In this document: positions 1-9,567 of the stretch, piece by piece
Numbering within the stretch: the first letter of the stretch is position 1
How the letters are laid out: every line of letters begins with the position of its first letter
Assembly: GCF_030813355.1 (NCBI RefSeq)
Contig: NZ_JAUSUD010000004.1
Location: 124,001 to 188,000 of the forward strand
DNA from: Metabacillus malikii
Lineage (GTDB): Bacteria > Bacillota > Bacilli > Bacillales > Bacillaceae
Direction: 5' to 3'
Length of the DNA: 64,000 nt
Made by a program: the position numbers and the translations under genes
Notes under the pieces: generated by a model
The model's database searches: none
Told to the model about the DNA's origin: nothing
Seen by the model: the letters and a program-made list of their open reading frames with translations, nothing else

Positions 1-2702
1 TCATAATCATCAATAAATAAGCTTGGATGACAACAAATTTGGCGTAAACGTGTGATTCCAGCTAAAATCTTAATCCGGTTTTTTTGTATCGTTTCTTTAT
101 CAAGATGCTTAAATTTATCATGCTTTAATTTGGCTAAGTAAGCGAGATAAAGTTGTTTCTGCTCTGGATAGAGGTCAGAGAAGAATTTATTTTCAACCTT
201 TGCCGGTAGCTCTTGTAAAACATCTTTTTTCTCTCGACGTAATATGAAAGGTTTTACCCGTTTAGCAATTACTCCTCGTGGTAAATGTAGAAACGCTTTA
301 CGATTAGGAAACAAACTAGGAAAAACAATTTGAAATATGGACCATAGCTCAGTTAAAGAATTTTCGACAGGAGTTCCTGTTAACGCGAACCGGTTTTTGG
401 CAACAACCATTCTTGCGGATTTAGCAGTTTGAGTTAAGGGGTTTTTAACTGCTTGTGCTTCATCCAAAAAGAGTGTATGAAACTGTTTATCTTTATAATG
501 GTTGTTGTCCTTTACTAATAACGGATAAGACGTAATTAGTACATCGTACTCCCCTGCTTGGTTAAATATATGATTTCTTTCTTTTTTTGTTCCGGCAACG
601 ACCATCACTCTAAGTTCAGGTGCAAATTTCTTCAACTCATTTGCCCAATTATAAATAAGTGAAGAAGGTGATACAATAACTGCAGGTTTTTTCAGATGTC
701 GTATTTCTGATACATTAGAAAGAATAAATGTAATTGCTTGGATTGTTTTGCCTAAGCCCATGTCGTCAGCAAGAATACCACCAAATTGATATTTAGATAA
801 TGTTTTTAACCAGTTAAAACCAATTTTTTGATAATCCCGAAGAGTGGCATTTAAGTTAGGTGGAACACCATATTGTTCTTGATTTGGTGTTCGTAAATTC
901 TGTAAAAACGATTCGAATTTCTTGCCGAGTTTTACAACTGCTTTATCTTCCAATTTGTCTAATTGTTGTATTCCATATAAAATTGGCAGGTGAATTTCTT
1001 TTTGAAGGTCATCGTGATTTAGCTCTAGGCCTTCTAAAAATCGAGCAACTTTTTCAAACTCCTTGTTTTCTAATGACAAAAAGGAGCCGCTTGTTAATTT
1101 ATAATATGGACGCTTTAGCTCGAGTGACTGTAATATCCCTCGAATATCTTCTTCATTTAAACCATTAATGTCAAACTGAATTGATAACCAATTTGTTCGT
1201 TCTTCGACCTCTACTCGAAAAAAAGGGTAAACAGGTTTTGTGAATAATCTTGCTCGAACAGCAGAAGTTGCAAATATCTCAACAAATGATTTTAGCTGAG
1301 GAATCATATTGTGTAAAAACTGATACTCTAATTCTTCATTTTGTAAGAAATATCCGCCTTCTGTTTTAGATAGCATACTCTCTTCCAATAGTCCTAGTAT
1401 TCGTTTCTCTTTTTCTTCATCCCTTACAATCGATGAAGCTTGTTCTTCATAGTCTATTTCTAGAGGATTTAAAATAATGTCATTATATTGAAATTCTAAA
1501 CCTGCTAACAGCTTATGATTTATTCTATCTAGATATAGTCTAGCTTTTAATTGGTTACCTTTCAGTATCGGTGAGAAAGTCTGTGATACCTCTACTTTAC
1601 CAAGCTGCTTCATTATTGGAATTACTTTTGTCGTGTATTCTTCAAGTTTCTCTATTGATAGTAGAAAATGACTTCCTTCATGTTCTTCGACCATATTTCT
1701 CAACTCTGCAAGTAAATGAAAATGCGTATCTTTTAACATAACTAGTTTATTTTCAATAAATATTATTTGATAAAGGTGCAAGAATTTAAGTTTTTCTATA
1801 CCGTATATCTTCAAGCGGAAATTATTATCACCATTTTTATAATCGAATGAAAACGATATGGGTAATGTTTCGGTACATTTTGTAACGCCTTCATAGTGCT
1901 GATTTTCATAGACGAGCTTCGTCGAAGGTGCCGCTATGAGTAGAGGAAGTACCGTTTCAAATGAGCTTGGCGGAAGATAAAGTCTTGCCGAGTTGTCGCT
2001 ATGTGTAGTAGTGGCTACATTTTTTGTATAAAATGTTTCTTGTTTAAATATTGTCAGTAATTGCTTGATAAGCTTGTCTGTTTCTCGTTGTAGAAAAAAC
2101 TGCTTATTATGGTAAGTAAAATCATCAGACACTATAAATGGTTGACCTTTTTCATAATGGGTTAAAAACTGCTTTATATTTACTTCAGTCAACTTATCGC
2201 TCCCAATACGAAGACGAATACTTAGCATGTCGTATTGGTCTTCAATGTTCAGGATAAATTCCGTCTTCAATAATTTTCGATCTTCTATATAGTGCTGATT
2301 ATTTTTAGGAGCTATGGAACTCGGTGAAAATAAATGTAGCAAGTCTGGTTTAGATCTATTAGAAGATTGAGATGAGGTATGTGTTGGAAGAGACTCTTCT
2401 TGATAAGAAGAATCTCGTTTAGTCGTATCATTAAGGAAAAGCAACGTTGCTGCAACATGTTGACAATGCTTGTTGAAGGAAGATAACTTAGGGCAGTTGC
2501 ATTCTGCCTTAATTTTTCCCATTTCTTTTTGTATGGTTACATAGAAATTCTCTATTCCTTTAATAACCGCTTTATATACGAATGGATCTTCATCACTGTT
2601 TATAAGTGATACGTGCCCTTTTTTATTATATTGTTTGCCCCTTTTAAAGGATTGCTCCCCGCATAATTCTTTAATTAGTTTTTCACTAGCAAATTGATTC
2701 AT
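1..2702 (-). CDS. SNF2-family helicase with N-terminal SWIM zinc finger (3' end outside window)
   Basis: Reads leftward and runs off the window start, so only the first 900 residues are visible and the C-terminal helicase lobe is missing. The start is an ATG with AAGGG 7 nt upstream. Residues 68-82 form a SWIM-type zinc finger (C68-x-C70, C80-x-H82), which in this family binds DNA or protein. A long middle region fits the SNF2-associated region of bacterial SWI2/SNF2 proteins. The ATPase lobe begins near residue 640 with ADDMGLGKT (Walker A) and contains LDEAQAVKN (DEAQ box) near residue 747 and the motif ALTGTPVEN. The family uses ATP-driven translocation on double-stranded DNA; the exact cellular role in bacilli is unknown. 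It is separated from ccdA by about 64 bp that include a CCACGCGTGG palindrome at 2715-2724. Confidence 0.93.
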   Translation of the reverse strand, partial: MNQFASEKLIKELCGEQSFKRGKQYNKKGHVSLINSDEDPFVYKAVIKGIENFYVTIQKEMGKIKAECNCPKLSSFNKHCQHVAATLLFLNDTTKRDSSYQEESLPTHTSSQSSNRSKPDLLHLFSPSSIAPKNNQHYIEDRKLLKTEFILNIEDQYDMLSIRLRIGSDKLTEVNIKQFLTHYEKGQPFIVSDDFTYHNKQFFLQRETDKLIKQLLTIFKQETFYTKNVATTTHSDNSARLYLPPSSFETVLPLLIAAPSTKLVYENQHYEGVTKCTETLPISFSFDYKNGDNNFRLKIYGIEKLKFLHLYQIIFIENKLVMLKDTHFHLLAELRNMVEEHEGSHFLLSIEKLEEYTTKVIPIMKQLGKVEVSQTFSPILKGNQLKARLYLDRINHKLLAGLEFQYNDIILNPLEIDYEEQASSIVRDEEKEKRILGLLEESMLSKTEGGYFLQNEELEYQFLHNMIPQLKSFVEIFATSAVRARLFTKPVYPFFRVEVEERTNWLSIQFDINGLNEEDIRGILQSLELKRPYYKLTSGSFLSLENKEFEKVARFLEGLELNHDDLQKEIHLPILYGIQQLDKLEDKAVVKLGKKFESFLQNLRTPNQEQYGVPPNLNATLRDYQKIGFNWLKTLSKYQFGGILADDMGLGKTIQAITFILSNVSEIRHLKKPAVIVSPSSLIYNWANELKKFAPELRVMVVAGTKKERNHIFNQAGEYDVLITSYPLLVKDNNHYKDKQFHTLFLDEAQAVKNPLTQTAKSARMVVAKNRFALTGTPVENSLTELWSIFQIVFPSLFPNRKAFLHLPRGVIAKRVKPFILRREKKDVLQELPAKVENKFFSDLYPEQKQLYLAYLAKLKHDKFKHLDKETIQKNRIKILAGITRLRQICCHPSLFIDDY

Positions 2703-2766
2703 TTTGATTCCCTTCCACGCGTGGCGCCCACTGCTATAACAGGCACAAGATACCTTTTATTATACT

Positions 2767-3489
2767 TTATAGAGAGCCTAGCCAATCATTAATTCGATAT
2801 TGAATATCTGAAAACCAAATATTGAAAAATGTCATTTTATCAAAATACAGCAATATACCAAATATAATCATGATAGCTCCGCCAATTTTCATTAGCTTTT
2901 GTGAATGCCTAACGATAAATTTTGTCTTACCAATAAAGAACGCTAATAATATAAATGGGAGGCAAAAGCCTAATGAATAAGCAGTTATATTAATAAATGC
3001 CTGTGATGGATTAAGTATACTTGCAGACATGATTACACCAAAAATGGGTCCAATACAAGGTGTCCACCCTGCAGCAAATCCTAGGCCAATTAAAAATGAG
3101 TTAAGAAAACCAACTTTCCGCCCTTTTCTTTGAACACGCGTATCTTTCATCATAAATTTCGGCTGGAATACCTCTAGCATAAAGAGTCCCATTAAAACAA
3201 TAAATACTCCACCCAACATTCTGATTAAGTCTTGATTATTTTTAAACAGTGTTCCGATACTGCTAAACGAAAAGCCTAATATATAATATATGACGGAAAA
3301 TCCTAGAGAAAAAAAGATGGAATGAAGTAAAATCGTTTGTTTATGGCGACGGTCTTTGTCACCTTTTAATTCACTAATGGACATTCCTGTTATGTATGAA
3401 ACAAATGATGGATATAATGGCAAACAGCATGGTGAAATAAAAGCAAGTAAACCAGCTGAAAAAGCCATAATAAATGTAATATTTTCCAT
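2767..3489 (-). CDS. ccdA: Cytochrome c biogenesis protein CcdA (thiol-disulfide transporter)
   Basis: 240 residues, the usual CcdA length. About six transmembrane segments are evident from the hydrophobic blocks. Two family motifs carry the redox-active cysteines: SPCCLPLYPSF near residue 20 and GWTPCIGPIFG near residue 142. CcdA passes reducing equivalents from cytoplasmic thioredoxin across the membrane to extracytoplasmic thiol-disulfide proteins needed for cytochrome c maturation and, in bacilli, for spore synthesis. The ATG start follows AAGGGGGC closely. No ResA or thioredoxin-like partner gene lies beside it. An inverted repeat sits just upstream (3509-3550). Confidence 0.93.
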   Translation of the reverse strand: MENITFIMAFSAGLLAFISPCCLPLYPSFVSYITGMSISELKGDKDRRHKQTILLHSIFFSLGFSVIYYILGFSFSSIGTLFKNNQDLIRMLGGVFIVLMGLFMLEVFQPKFMMKDTRVQRKGRKVGFLNSFLIGLGFAAGWTPCIGPIFGVIMSASILNPSQAFINITAYSLGFCLPFILLAFFIGKTKFIVRHSQKLMKIGGAIMIIFGILLYFDKMTFFNIWFSDIQYRINDWLGSL

Positions 3490-3508
3490 AATAGCCCCCT
3501 TAAGTCAT

Positions 3509-3550
3509 ATAATAGTCAATCCTAGTTAATAACGAAAATATGACTATTAT
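3509..3550. repeat. Inverted repeat upstream of ccdA
   Basis: ATAATAGTC at 3509-3517 is repeated in inverse as GACTATTAT at 3542-3550, with a 24-nt AT-rich spacer. It lies 20-60 nt upstream of the ccdA start, so it could be an operator or a leader hairpin. No known regulator motif is recognised. Confidence 0.4.
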
Positions 3551-3773
3551 CTCCTACGCTCTAGTACATTGGAAATCAGCAGAGAACTCCCTTGTTTGTC
3601 AGGAATTATCTGCTGATATCAGTTTAGCATATTCTCATTTATTTTAAAGTAGATTGTTTAAACTGTATGGTTTAGGTGAAAGTATTACTCAACATTTTTA
3701 GTACATGTAAAACTAACCTTATCATAAGGTACGGTTAAATTAAATACTATTATGTTCATGTAATTGTTGAAAT

Positions 3774-6008
3774 TTAAATAACTATTTCTGATAAGACGTA
3801 CTCAATCACTTGTTTAGAATGTAGTCTCGCCGCAATATATGGTGGTTGAACATGCATAGTTGTTTCGAATGGTAACCCTAACCACAAATATTTTTTATCA
3901 ATTATGATGAAAGGAAATGGCACTGCTACTGATGTGTCAGTTTTATTTTTCTGTTTTACATCATTTGTTGAGAATACTTCAAGTGTTGTAGAAGGATGCC
4001 GTGTATTTAATATGTTTCTCCATTCTTGTGTAAGCTTCTTCCTGTCAGGTATATAAATGAATATTGTATGTTTAGCATGTATAATATCATCTTTTAACTT
4101 CTCAAGCTTTTTAGCATGAATCCATAAAAGCTTTGGATGTTGGTTTTTTACCCATGAACCAATTTGCCGCGATTGGATAATTTGTTGATTGGTAGTTTGA
4201 TGATTGACGAGCTGGTGAATTGTCTTGTTGCGATATACATTTGAGCGGATAAATTGCTCGTTGCAAATATGGACAAATTTCCCCCTTGTACGAGTAATCG
4301 CGACGTTTATTAACCGTTCACTATCTTTTCCAACTAAAAGCATACCAGGTCTTTCCTGAGGGTAGCTATCAACAACATCAAAAATCATGACATCACGTTC
4401 GCTACCTTGAAACTTATGAACTGTAGCTGCAATGATGTCAGCCTCTAACAGCTCTTCTTCATAAAGGTCAGATAATAGTAAATCCATTAGATAAGCTTGT
4501 GCCCGATATGGGGTAACGAAACCAATTGATTTTGCCCCAGAGAGATATGCTTCATGGATGACTTGGAATGACAACAAAAGGTGCCAAATATTAAAGCGTG
4601 AATTCGTTGATTTCTCACGCAGACAATAGTTGCCCATCCCGGATGTATTAACTAAAATCGATGCAAGATTTTCAAATGGTGGACGCTCAACAATTGGGGT
4701 CCTTGAGCGTTTTACGCTTTCATGATCTCCGACCAATGAGTTGTATATATGTTTGTTTGTAAATGCAGAAATATCAGGATGCATTCGTCTTTGTTCTTTT
4801 AGCAGGAACAGATGTGGATGAATAGAATGTTTTTGCTTATCTTGTACCCAATTGACAACTTGTGCTTTATGGAAGATATCCTCCCGCAACCATTCATCCA
4901 CTAGTTTGTGTCTTGCTGTTGCAATTGGTGGTAGTTGCTTAAAATCGCCACATACAATCGTTCGCTTAGCTAACGAAGCTGCAAATGCTATTTGAGGTAC
5001 ATATGCCATACTTGCTTCATCAACAATTACTAAATCATATTGCTTCTCATAAATGGCTGGGTCTGTTGCGGCTTTTGCTAATGTTGTTCCGATAATTTCT
5101 GCATCGTTGACAAAACTTAGTTCCTGTTCTCTAATCTTTTCATGCATTTGTGATAATTTTAATTCTAGCTTAAGTAACTGTTCCGAATCTCTATTGGTAT
5201 AAGAATTTCCTAACGTTTCTTTAAGGCCTTTTCTCTCTTCTATTAGTGCTTGGCGATTTGTTGCGAGACTTGGATTATGGATGTTCAGCAGCTCACTAGT
5301 TGTCATAAAATGAGTAGATTTTTCTGTATGTGCACCGTAACGTAAAACATCACCAGTTCGTTTCAATTTCCCCTTTTTATGAATGAATTGAGTTGTCTCA
5401 GCAATTAATACATCTACAGCCTGGTTGCTTTGTGCAAGTATTAGGACAGTTTTATGTTTAAAATATTTATTTGCTGCGACTCTGCCGAGGGTATATGTTT
5501 TACCAGTACCTGGAGGGCCCCAAACGAATGTAACAGGATTATATTTGCTTCTTAAAACAAGCTCATGCACATTTGATGAGATGGAATCTGTAGGATGTTT
5601 CACTTCTAATGGGGGATTCATAAGTTTTTTTATACGTGTTCGTTTCTGTTTACTTTCCTTTATTTCATCCAAACGGTCATGCAACTGATCTAATAATTCC
5701 CATGGATCATATACTAGATATAGTTGTTGTAAACTTCCTATTGGGGCTTCAACCGCTATTATAATTGATTTACCTTCAGAAGATAATATTCTACCCGTCA
5801 TTGCAATAGGTTCAATTGAAATTTTCGATCCGTTGGGAATTCTAGTCGTTTGGGTTGTTTCAAAATAATAAGTGTAGGTCCCATTAGATGCTGTCATTGG
5901 TTGACCATTTTTTAATACGTATTTAGAGCTGCCATATTTTTTTAGATGACTAATTTCGGCCCGTAATGCTTTTTGCCAAACATTGAGATAAAAATTTGTT
6001 GATTTCAT
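3774..6008 (-). CDS. Superfamily 1 (UPF1-like) helicase with C-terminal PLD-like region
   Basis: 744 residues. Helicase motifs occur in order: Walker A GPPGTGKT at 164-171, a Q-N pair in LAQSNQAVD, motif II DEAS at 330-333, motif III GDFKQLPP at 354-361, ATVHKFQGSERD and finally INVAITRTRGK near residue 585. This is the UPF1/SMUBP-2 (AAA_11/AAA_12) arrangement of 5'-3' RNA or DNA helicases. The last ~110 residues resemble half of a phospholipase-D-like fold: a KHTIFIYIPD strand and then FIIIDKKYLWLGLPF, which matches the pattern around the HKD motif, but the catalytic His appears to be absent. Function is inferred only from the fold. It is monocistronic by spacing. The ATG start has GAGG 11 nt upstream. 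Confidence 0.85.
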   Translation of the reverse strand: MKSTNFYLNVWQKALRAEISHLKKYGSSKYVLKNGQPMTASNGTYTYYFETTQTTRIPNGSKISIEPIAMTGRILSSEGKSIIIAVEAPIGSLQQLYLVYDPWELLDQLHDRLDEIKESKQKRTRIKKLMNPPLEVKHPTDSISSNVHELVLRSKYNPVTFVWGPPGTGKTYTLGRVAANKYFKHKTVLILAQSNQAVDVLIAETTQFIHKKGKLKRTGDVLRYGAHTEKSTHFMTTSELLNIHNPSLATNRQALIEERKGLKETLGNSYTNRDSEQLLKLELKLSQMHEKIREQELSFVNDAEIIGTTLAKAATDPAIYEKQYDLVIVDEASMAYVPQIAFAASLAKRTIVCGDFKQLPPIATARHKLVDEWLREDIFHKAQVVNWVQDKQKHSIHPHLFLLKEQRRMHPDISAFTNKHIYNSLVGDHESVKRSRTPIVERPPFENLASILVNTSGMGNYCLREKSTNSRFNIWHLLLSFQVIHEAYLSGAKSIGFVTPYRAQAYLMDLLLSDLYEEELLEADIIAATVHKFQGSERDVMIFDVVDSYPQERPGMLLVGKDSERLINVAITRTRGKFVHICNEQFIRSNVYRNKTIHQLVNHQTTNQQIIQSRQIGSWVKNQHPKLLWIHAKKLEKLKDDIIHAKHTIFIYIPDRKKLTQEWRNILNTRHPSTTLEVFSTNDVKQKNKTDTSVAVPFPFIIIDKKYLWLGLPFETTMHVQPPYIAARLHSKQVIEYVLSEIVI

Positions 6009-6171
6009 TCTTAACTAATCCTCGTACTTTCATGTATATATTAGCCATACTAATGGATTCTGATCAAAAAATCTAGGAAAGTGTAATGGGGAACTAAAAA
6101 ACACATTATGATTGTATACGATTAATGAGATGCTTGCCATTCAAAATTAAAGAAAGATAACAACATAAATG

Positions 6172-6206
6172 AAGGAGGTTGAAATTATCGTAATTTCAAC
6201 CTCCTT
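6172..6206. terminator. Perfect 16-bp hairpin after HAD gene
   Basis: AAGGAGGTTGAAATTA pairs perfectly with its complement across a 3-nt loop, directly after the stop of the leftward HAD gene. The flanks are only moderately U-rich on either strand, so it may stop transcription from both sides. It contains an AAGGAGG sequence that is part of the stem, not a ribosome binding site. Confidence 0.75.
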
Positions 6207-6215
6207 TATAGAAGT

Positions 6216-7007
6216 TTATTTCTTATTAAGTTCGTCTAAGATTGGATAAAGCTCTTCCAAATGTGTAATTTCATAGGTAGGAACTACTTCGTTTCTTTCT
6301 TTATCATGGCGATTAATCCAAACATTCTTCATGCCAATACGGGATGAACCTAAAATATCTGTCATTAGATTATCACCAACCATAATTGCTTCGTCTTTTG
6401 AAAGTTGCATTTTTTCTAAAGCATGCTCGAAAATTGTTGGGTCAGGCTTCCCTCTTCCAAACGCACCGGAGATGATAATCTGTTCGAAATACGGTACAAG
6501 TTCTGGTGTGATTTCTAACTTAGTATTTTGTAAATCAGGTGAACCGTTTGTAAGTAATAATAATCGATAATCTTCTTTTAACTTATCTAAAACGCTAAAC
6601 GTCTCATCATACACGAATGGACTTTTACGGCGATTAGCAGGGAATTCTTCAGCTAGTTTAGCTCCGAACACGCTGTTATCGATTCCACATGCCTTCAGTC
6701 CCCTAATCCATGCTTCTTTACGATATGTTGGTACAATGGCAGCCATCTTTTTGAAGTTTTCCTCATCATCAAGGAAGTTGCCCCATAGCCCTTCAAAAGG
6801 ATTAATTCCTATCATTTGTGTGAATTCATACGTTTCATATGAAGAATATAGCTCTCTTGCTTCATGACGAACTGCTTCTTCTAGTTTATTCGCGTCAATA
6901 CCAAATTCAGCTTCTGCTAGTTTACAAGTTGTAATAAAAGCTTCCTGAACACTTTTCTGGTCCCATAATAATGTATCATCTAAATCAAAAAATATCGCTT
7001 TAATCAA
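6216..7007 (-). CDS. HAD-superfamily hydrolase (YsaA-like phosphatase)
   Basis: 263 residues with a TTG start 8 nt after GGAGG. All HAD motifs are present: FDLDDTLL near residue 7 (catalytic Asp pair), LLLTNGS (motif II Thr/Ser), the [10 protein letters not shown] region holding the motif III Lys, and [12 protein letters not shown] (motif IV acidic residues). The large alpha-helical cap inserted after motif I is of the C1 type found in phosphoglycolate/phosphoserine phosphatase-like members. It most resembles the bacillar YsaA group. The substrate cannot be read from the sequence. It is followed downstream by a strong hairpin. Confidence 0.85.
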   Translation of the reverse strand: MIKAIFFDLDDTLLWDQKSVQEAFITTCKLAEAEFGIDANKLEEAVRHEARELYSSYETYEFTQMIGINPFEGLWGNFLDDEENFKKMAAIVPTYRKEAWIRGLKACGIDNSVFGAKLAEEFPANRRKSPFVYDETFSVLDKLKEDYRLLLLTNGSPDLQNTKLEITPELVPYFEQIIISGAFGRGKPDPTIFEHALEKMQLSKDEAIMVGDNLMTDILGSSRIGMKNVWINRHDKERNEVVPTYEITHLEELYPILDELNKK

Positions 7008-7136
7008 TGTGGTTGCCTCCAGTTCTATGTACGGTAATACGAAATATTTCCACTATTCTTTCAATAGATTAACCGATTTTTCATAGAGTTGTAAATAGTG
7101 GGTTGAAACTTCTAAACTTTGAAAAAACTAAATGAG

Positions 7137-7958
7137 CTATATTTGAACCTTTTCCTTCAAAATAAATTTTTCAACGACTTTAGCGACCCCATCGTTCATG
7201 TTTGTATCTGTGACATAATTTGCAGCTTGCTTTATATCATCTGGAGCATTGCCCATTGCTACTCCAAGACCTGCAAATTCAATCATTGCAAGGTCATTGT
7301 AGCTATCACCAATTGCAATAACTTCGTCTTGCTTTATGTTTAAGAGCTGTATCAACTGATTAAGACTTGTCCCTTTTGTCACTCCTTTTTCCGTGAATTC
7401 CAGGAAGAAAGGCTTCGAACGCATTACACTAAATTGATCCTTTAATTCCTTTTGTAACGTTTTTTCAACAACTGCCATTTTTTCTGGGGCATCTACCATT
7501 AGTACTTTTACTACAGATTCTGTAACTGCTTCTTTGAAACTCGGAACGACCTTAATCGGTAATCCTGTTAGTTCAGATTCTATCGCTGTAAATGGGTTGT
7601 CTTTTTCGGTAATAATTTCATCACCAACATATGTATGAATAAATACATCTTCTCGTTGACTTAAATGAAATAATGAATGCGCTTGGTTTGGTGATAAAGT
7701 ACTGCTAAATATCTCTTCACCTGTTTGGCAATTAATTATTTTCCCGCCATTAAATGATAAAATAAAGCTTCCATATTCAGCTAATAATAATTCATCAGCA
7801 ATATGCTTCATTCCAAATGTAGGACGGCCAGAAGCTAGTACAACCTTGACTCCATTTTGTTGTGCTTCCATTAAGGCCTGTTTTGTTCGGTCAGATATGG
7901 AGTGGTCGTTGCGAAGTAGTGTATCATCTAAATCTAATACGATCATTTTATATGTCAT
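7137..7958 (-). CDS. Cof-type HAD-IIB hydrolase
   Basis: 273 residues, typical for the Cof/YwpJ/YkrA group of sugar-phosphate or cofactor phosphatases. Motifs: VLDLDDTLLRND near residue 8, LASGRPTF (motif II Ser), the KGTSLNQLI region with the motif III Lys, and IAIGDSYNDLAMIE (motif IV). The C2 cap lies between motifs II and III. Two start codons are possible, M1 with AAGGG 9 nt upstream or M5; M1 is kept. Substrates in this family are often promiscuous (FMN, pyridoxal phosphate, sugar phosphates), so none is assigned. The neighbouring HAD gene belongs to a different subfamily and is about 130 bp away, so an operon is uncertain. Confidence 0.87.
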   Translation of the reverse strand: MTYKMIVLDLDDTLLRNDHSISDRTKQALMEAQQNGVKVVLASGRPTFGMKHIADELLLAEYGSFILSFNGGKIINCQTGEEIFSSTLSPNQAHSLFHLSQREDVFIHTYVGDEIITEKDNPFTAIESELTGLPIKVVPSFKEAVTESVVKVLMVDAPEKMAVVEKTLQKELKDQFSVMRSKPFFLEFTEKGVTKGTSLNQLIQLLNIKQDEVIAIGDSYNDLAMIEFAGLGVAMGNAPDDIKQAANYVTDTNMNDGVAKVVEKFILKEKVQI

Positions 7959-8046
7959 CCTTCATAACCCTTTCTGTATACAAGTACTTATTATCGTACT
8001 ACAAAAAGCGCTATTATGGGGAGTAATTTATCAAATAGAATAAAAA

Positions 8047-8080
8047 ATGCTGACTTCTTTTTATTAGGAGAAGTCAGCAT
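8047..8080 (-). terminator. Intrinsic terminator of the VanW-family gene
   Basis: ATGCTGACTTCT (8047-8058) pairs perfectly with AGAAGTCAGCAT (8069-8080). Read leftward the stem is followed by a run of T, a textbook Rho-independent terminator. Confidence 0.88.
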
Positions 8081-8098
8081 CGTTTAAGTTTAAAAGTT

Positions 8099-9034
8099 TT
8101 ATAGTTTCGCAGCAGCTTGTTTTGATGTTAAAATTTGAACTTCAATGGAGCCACCGTTTGTATCAACGATTGTTTTAATCATCACAGGATAATCTTTATT
8201 ATTCATAAATTTAAAATCCGGACCATTCCAGGATACTGTTGCATCTCTTCCTGGAGGTACATACCCAATTGACCGGGAATGTGAATGAACTTCAATAACT
8301 TCTAATCCTGCAGCTGTCACAGCATTATATAGTGTCGATGAAGTTTGACATATACCGCCACCAATTCCTTCAACAAATTCTTTGTCAACGATCTCCATAG
8401 CCTTTTGATAACCTCTTTCAACCGTACGTTCTCCAACAACTAAATTAAAGTAAAAACGGTCTCCTGGGCCTAATACGATTTGATTTATCGTTCCTGCTGA
8501 CAAAGCAATATTTTTCGTTCTACCTTCTACCCCTGCATTAAACGTAGTTTTATAAGAACCGATGACAACTTCATCAATACCTTTTACTGTCTCTTCGGTG
8601 ACATTTGGTGCTTCTTCTTCGACAGGAAGAATTACAGTCTTATCGAGTGCACGAATATTTTTTAAGGAATCGACTAGCTTTGCTTCATCGAGAACAACAC
8701 GTTTTTGTCCCTGTGTAAGTTTTCCGTTTGAAAATTTTGCAGGTACCATTGGTTTATCTAAATCGTTAGCCAAGTTACTAGCAATACTTTTTAATTCTTT
8801 TTCGTATTCTTCAGTATTCGGTTTAATCTTTGGATTAAATGAGTATAGTGTTTCTTGAGTAGTTGGATGAAGTAAATCAACTTTATGTTCAATCGATTTT
8901 TCAATTAATTGAAAGCTATTCGTACCCATAGCACTAGCCGTTAATGGTTCATCCTTGTTGCCATTTGTGACACCTGAACTACATCCTGTAACTAATAAAA
9001 TCATAAATAATGAAGATACATATTTTTTGTACAT
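8099..9034 (-). CDS. VanW-family lipoprotein
   Basis: 311 residues from an ATG that has GGGAG 5 nt upstream; an upstream in-frame GTG (9055) would bury that ribosome binding site. The N-terminus is a lipoprotein signal (MYKKYVSSLFMILLVTGCSS) with the lipobox Cys in VTGC, so the mature protein should be anchored on the outer face of the membrane. The C-terminal half is a VanW domain, with the conserved stretch FVEGIGGGICQTSSTLYNA near residue 225 and HSRSIGYVPPGRDATV. VanW domains occur in glycopeptide-resistance clusters and in many spore or envelope proteins without resistance roles; the biochemical function is unknown. No vancomycin genes are adjacent. A strong terminator follows. Confidence 0.88.
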   Translation of the reverse strand: MYKKYVSSLFMILLVTGCSSGVTNGNKDEPLTASAMGTNSFQLIEKSIEHKVDLLHPTTQETLYSFNPKIKPNTEEYEKELKSIASNLANDLDKPMVPAKFSNGKLTQGQKRVVLDEAKLVDSLKNIRALDKTVILPVEEEAPNVTEETVKGIDEVVIGSYKTTFNAGVEGRTKNIALSAGTINQIVLGPGDRFYFNLVVGERTVERGYQKAMEIVDKEFVEGIGGGICQTSSTLYNAVTAAGLEVIEVHSHSRSIGYVPPGRDATVSWNGPDFKFMNNKDYPVMIKTIVDTNGGSIEVQILTSKQAAAKL

Positions 9035-9567
9035 TCTCTCTCCCACATTTCCCACTAAGATATTGTTTCTTTTATAAAAGAGTTAATACTTTTTGAAGAC
9101 CCCTCCGTCTAGTAATACATCAACCAATTTTATCTTATTCTATAACTGGATTAATTATCATTATTAAATGTAAAAAAATGTTAAAATCAAAAACTCCTGA
9201 TTGGATTCACACTCTGTTAATGTTAAATGAAGTCCCTATCATATCTCAGATGTTCATATTAATGTACAATTCACGAATGTGTGTTTAGTAAATTGAAGTG
9301 AAGTAAGTATATATACAGCTTATTTGTAAGAATATCCCTAAAATTTAGGATGTGAATCATTAACAGATTAATTATTATTTTACTATATTTATAGATGTAA
9401 AGTATCAAATTCATGACAAATTTTAAGTTTTTATTTCTAACAGTAAGACGAATCAGGTAATGCAAATGTTTCATTTTTTTCAGCTAAATGAAAAATTATT
9501 TAAATTTTCATTAAAAATGTAGTGTAATAAAAACGACCGCTTCTCAGCGGTCGTTTTAACTACATAA
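9035..9567. other. AT-rich intergenic region between VanW gene and ilvE
   Basis: About 530 bp. It contains the ilvE terminator (9530-9557) and the VanW-gene upstream region. A 67-codon leftward ORF inside it has no ribosome binding site and a composition like the spacer. I see no other gene or RNA. Confidence 0.6.
9530..9557 (-). terminator. Intrinsic terminator of ilvE
   Basis: AAAACGACCGCT (9530-9541) and AGCGGTCGTTTT (9546-9557) form a 12-bp stem with a 4-nt loop just after the ilvE stop codon. The A/T ends provide the U-tract in either direction. Confidence 0.87.

Noticed and set aside
9271-9474. 67-codon leftward ORF in the spacer before ilvE
   Set aside because: No ribosome binding site, AT-driven composition and no family resemblance.
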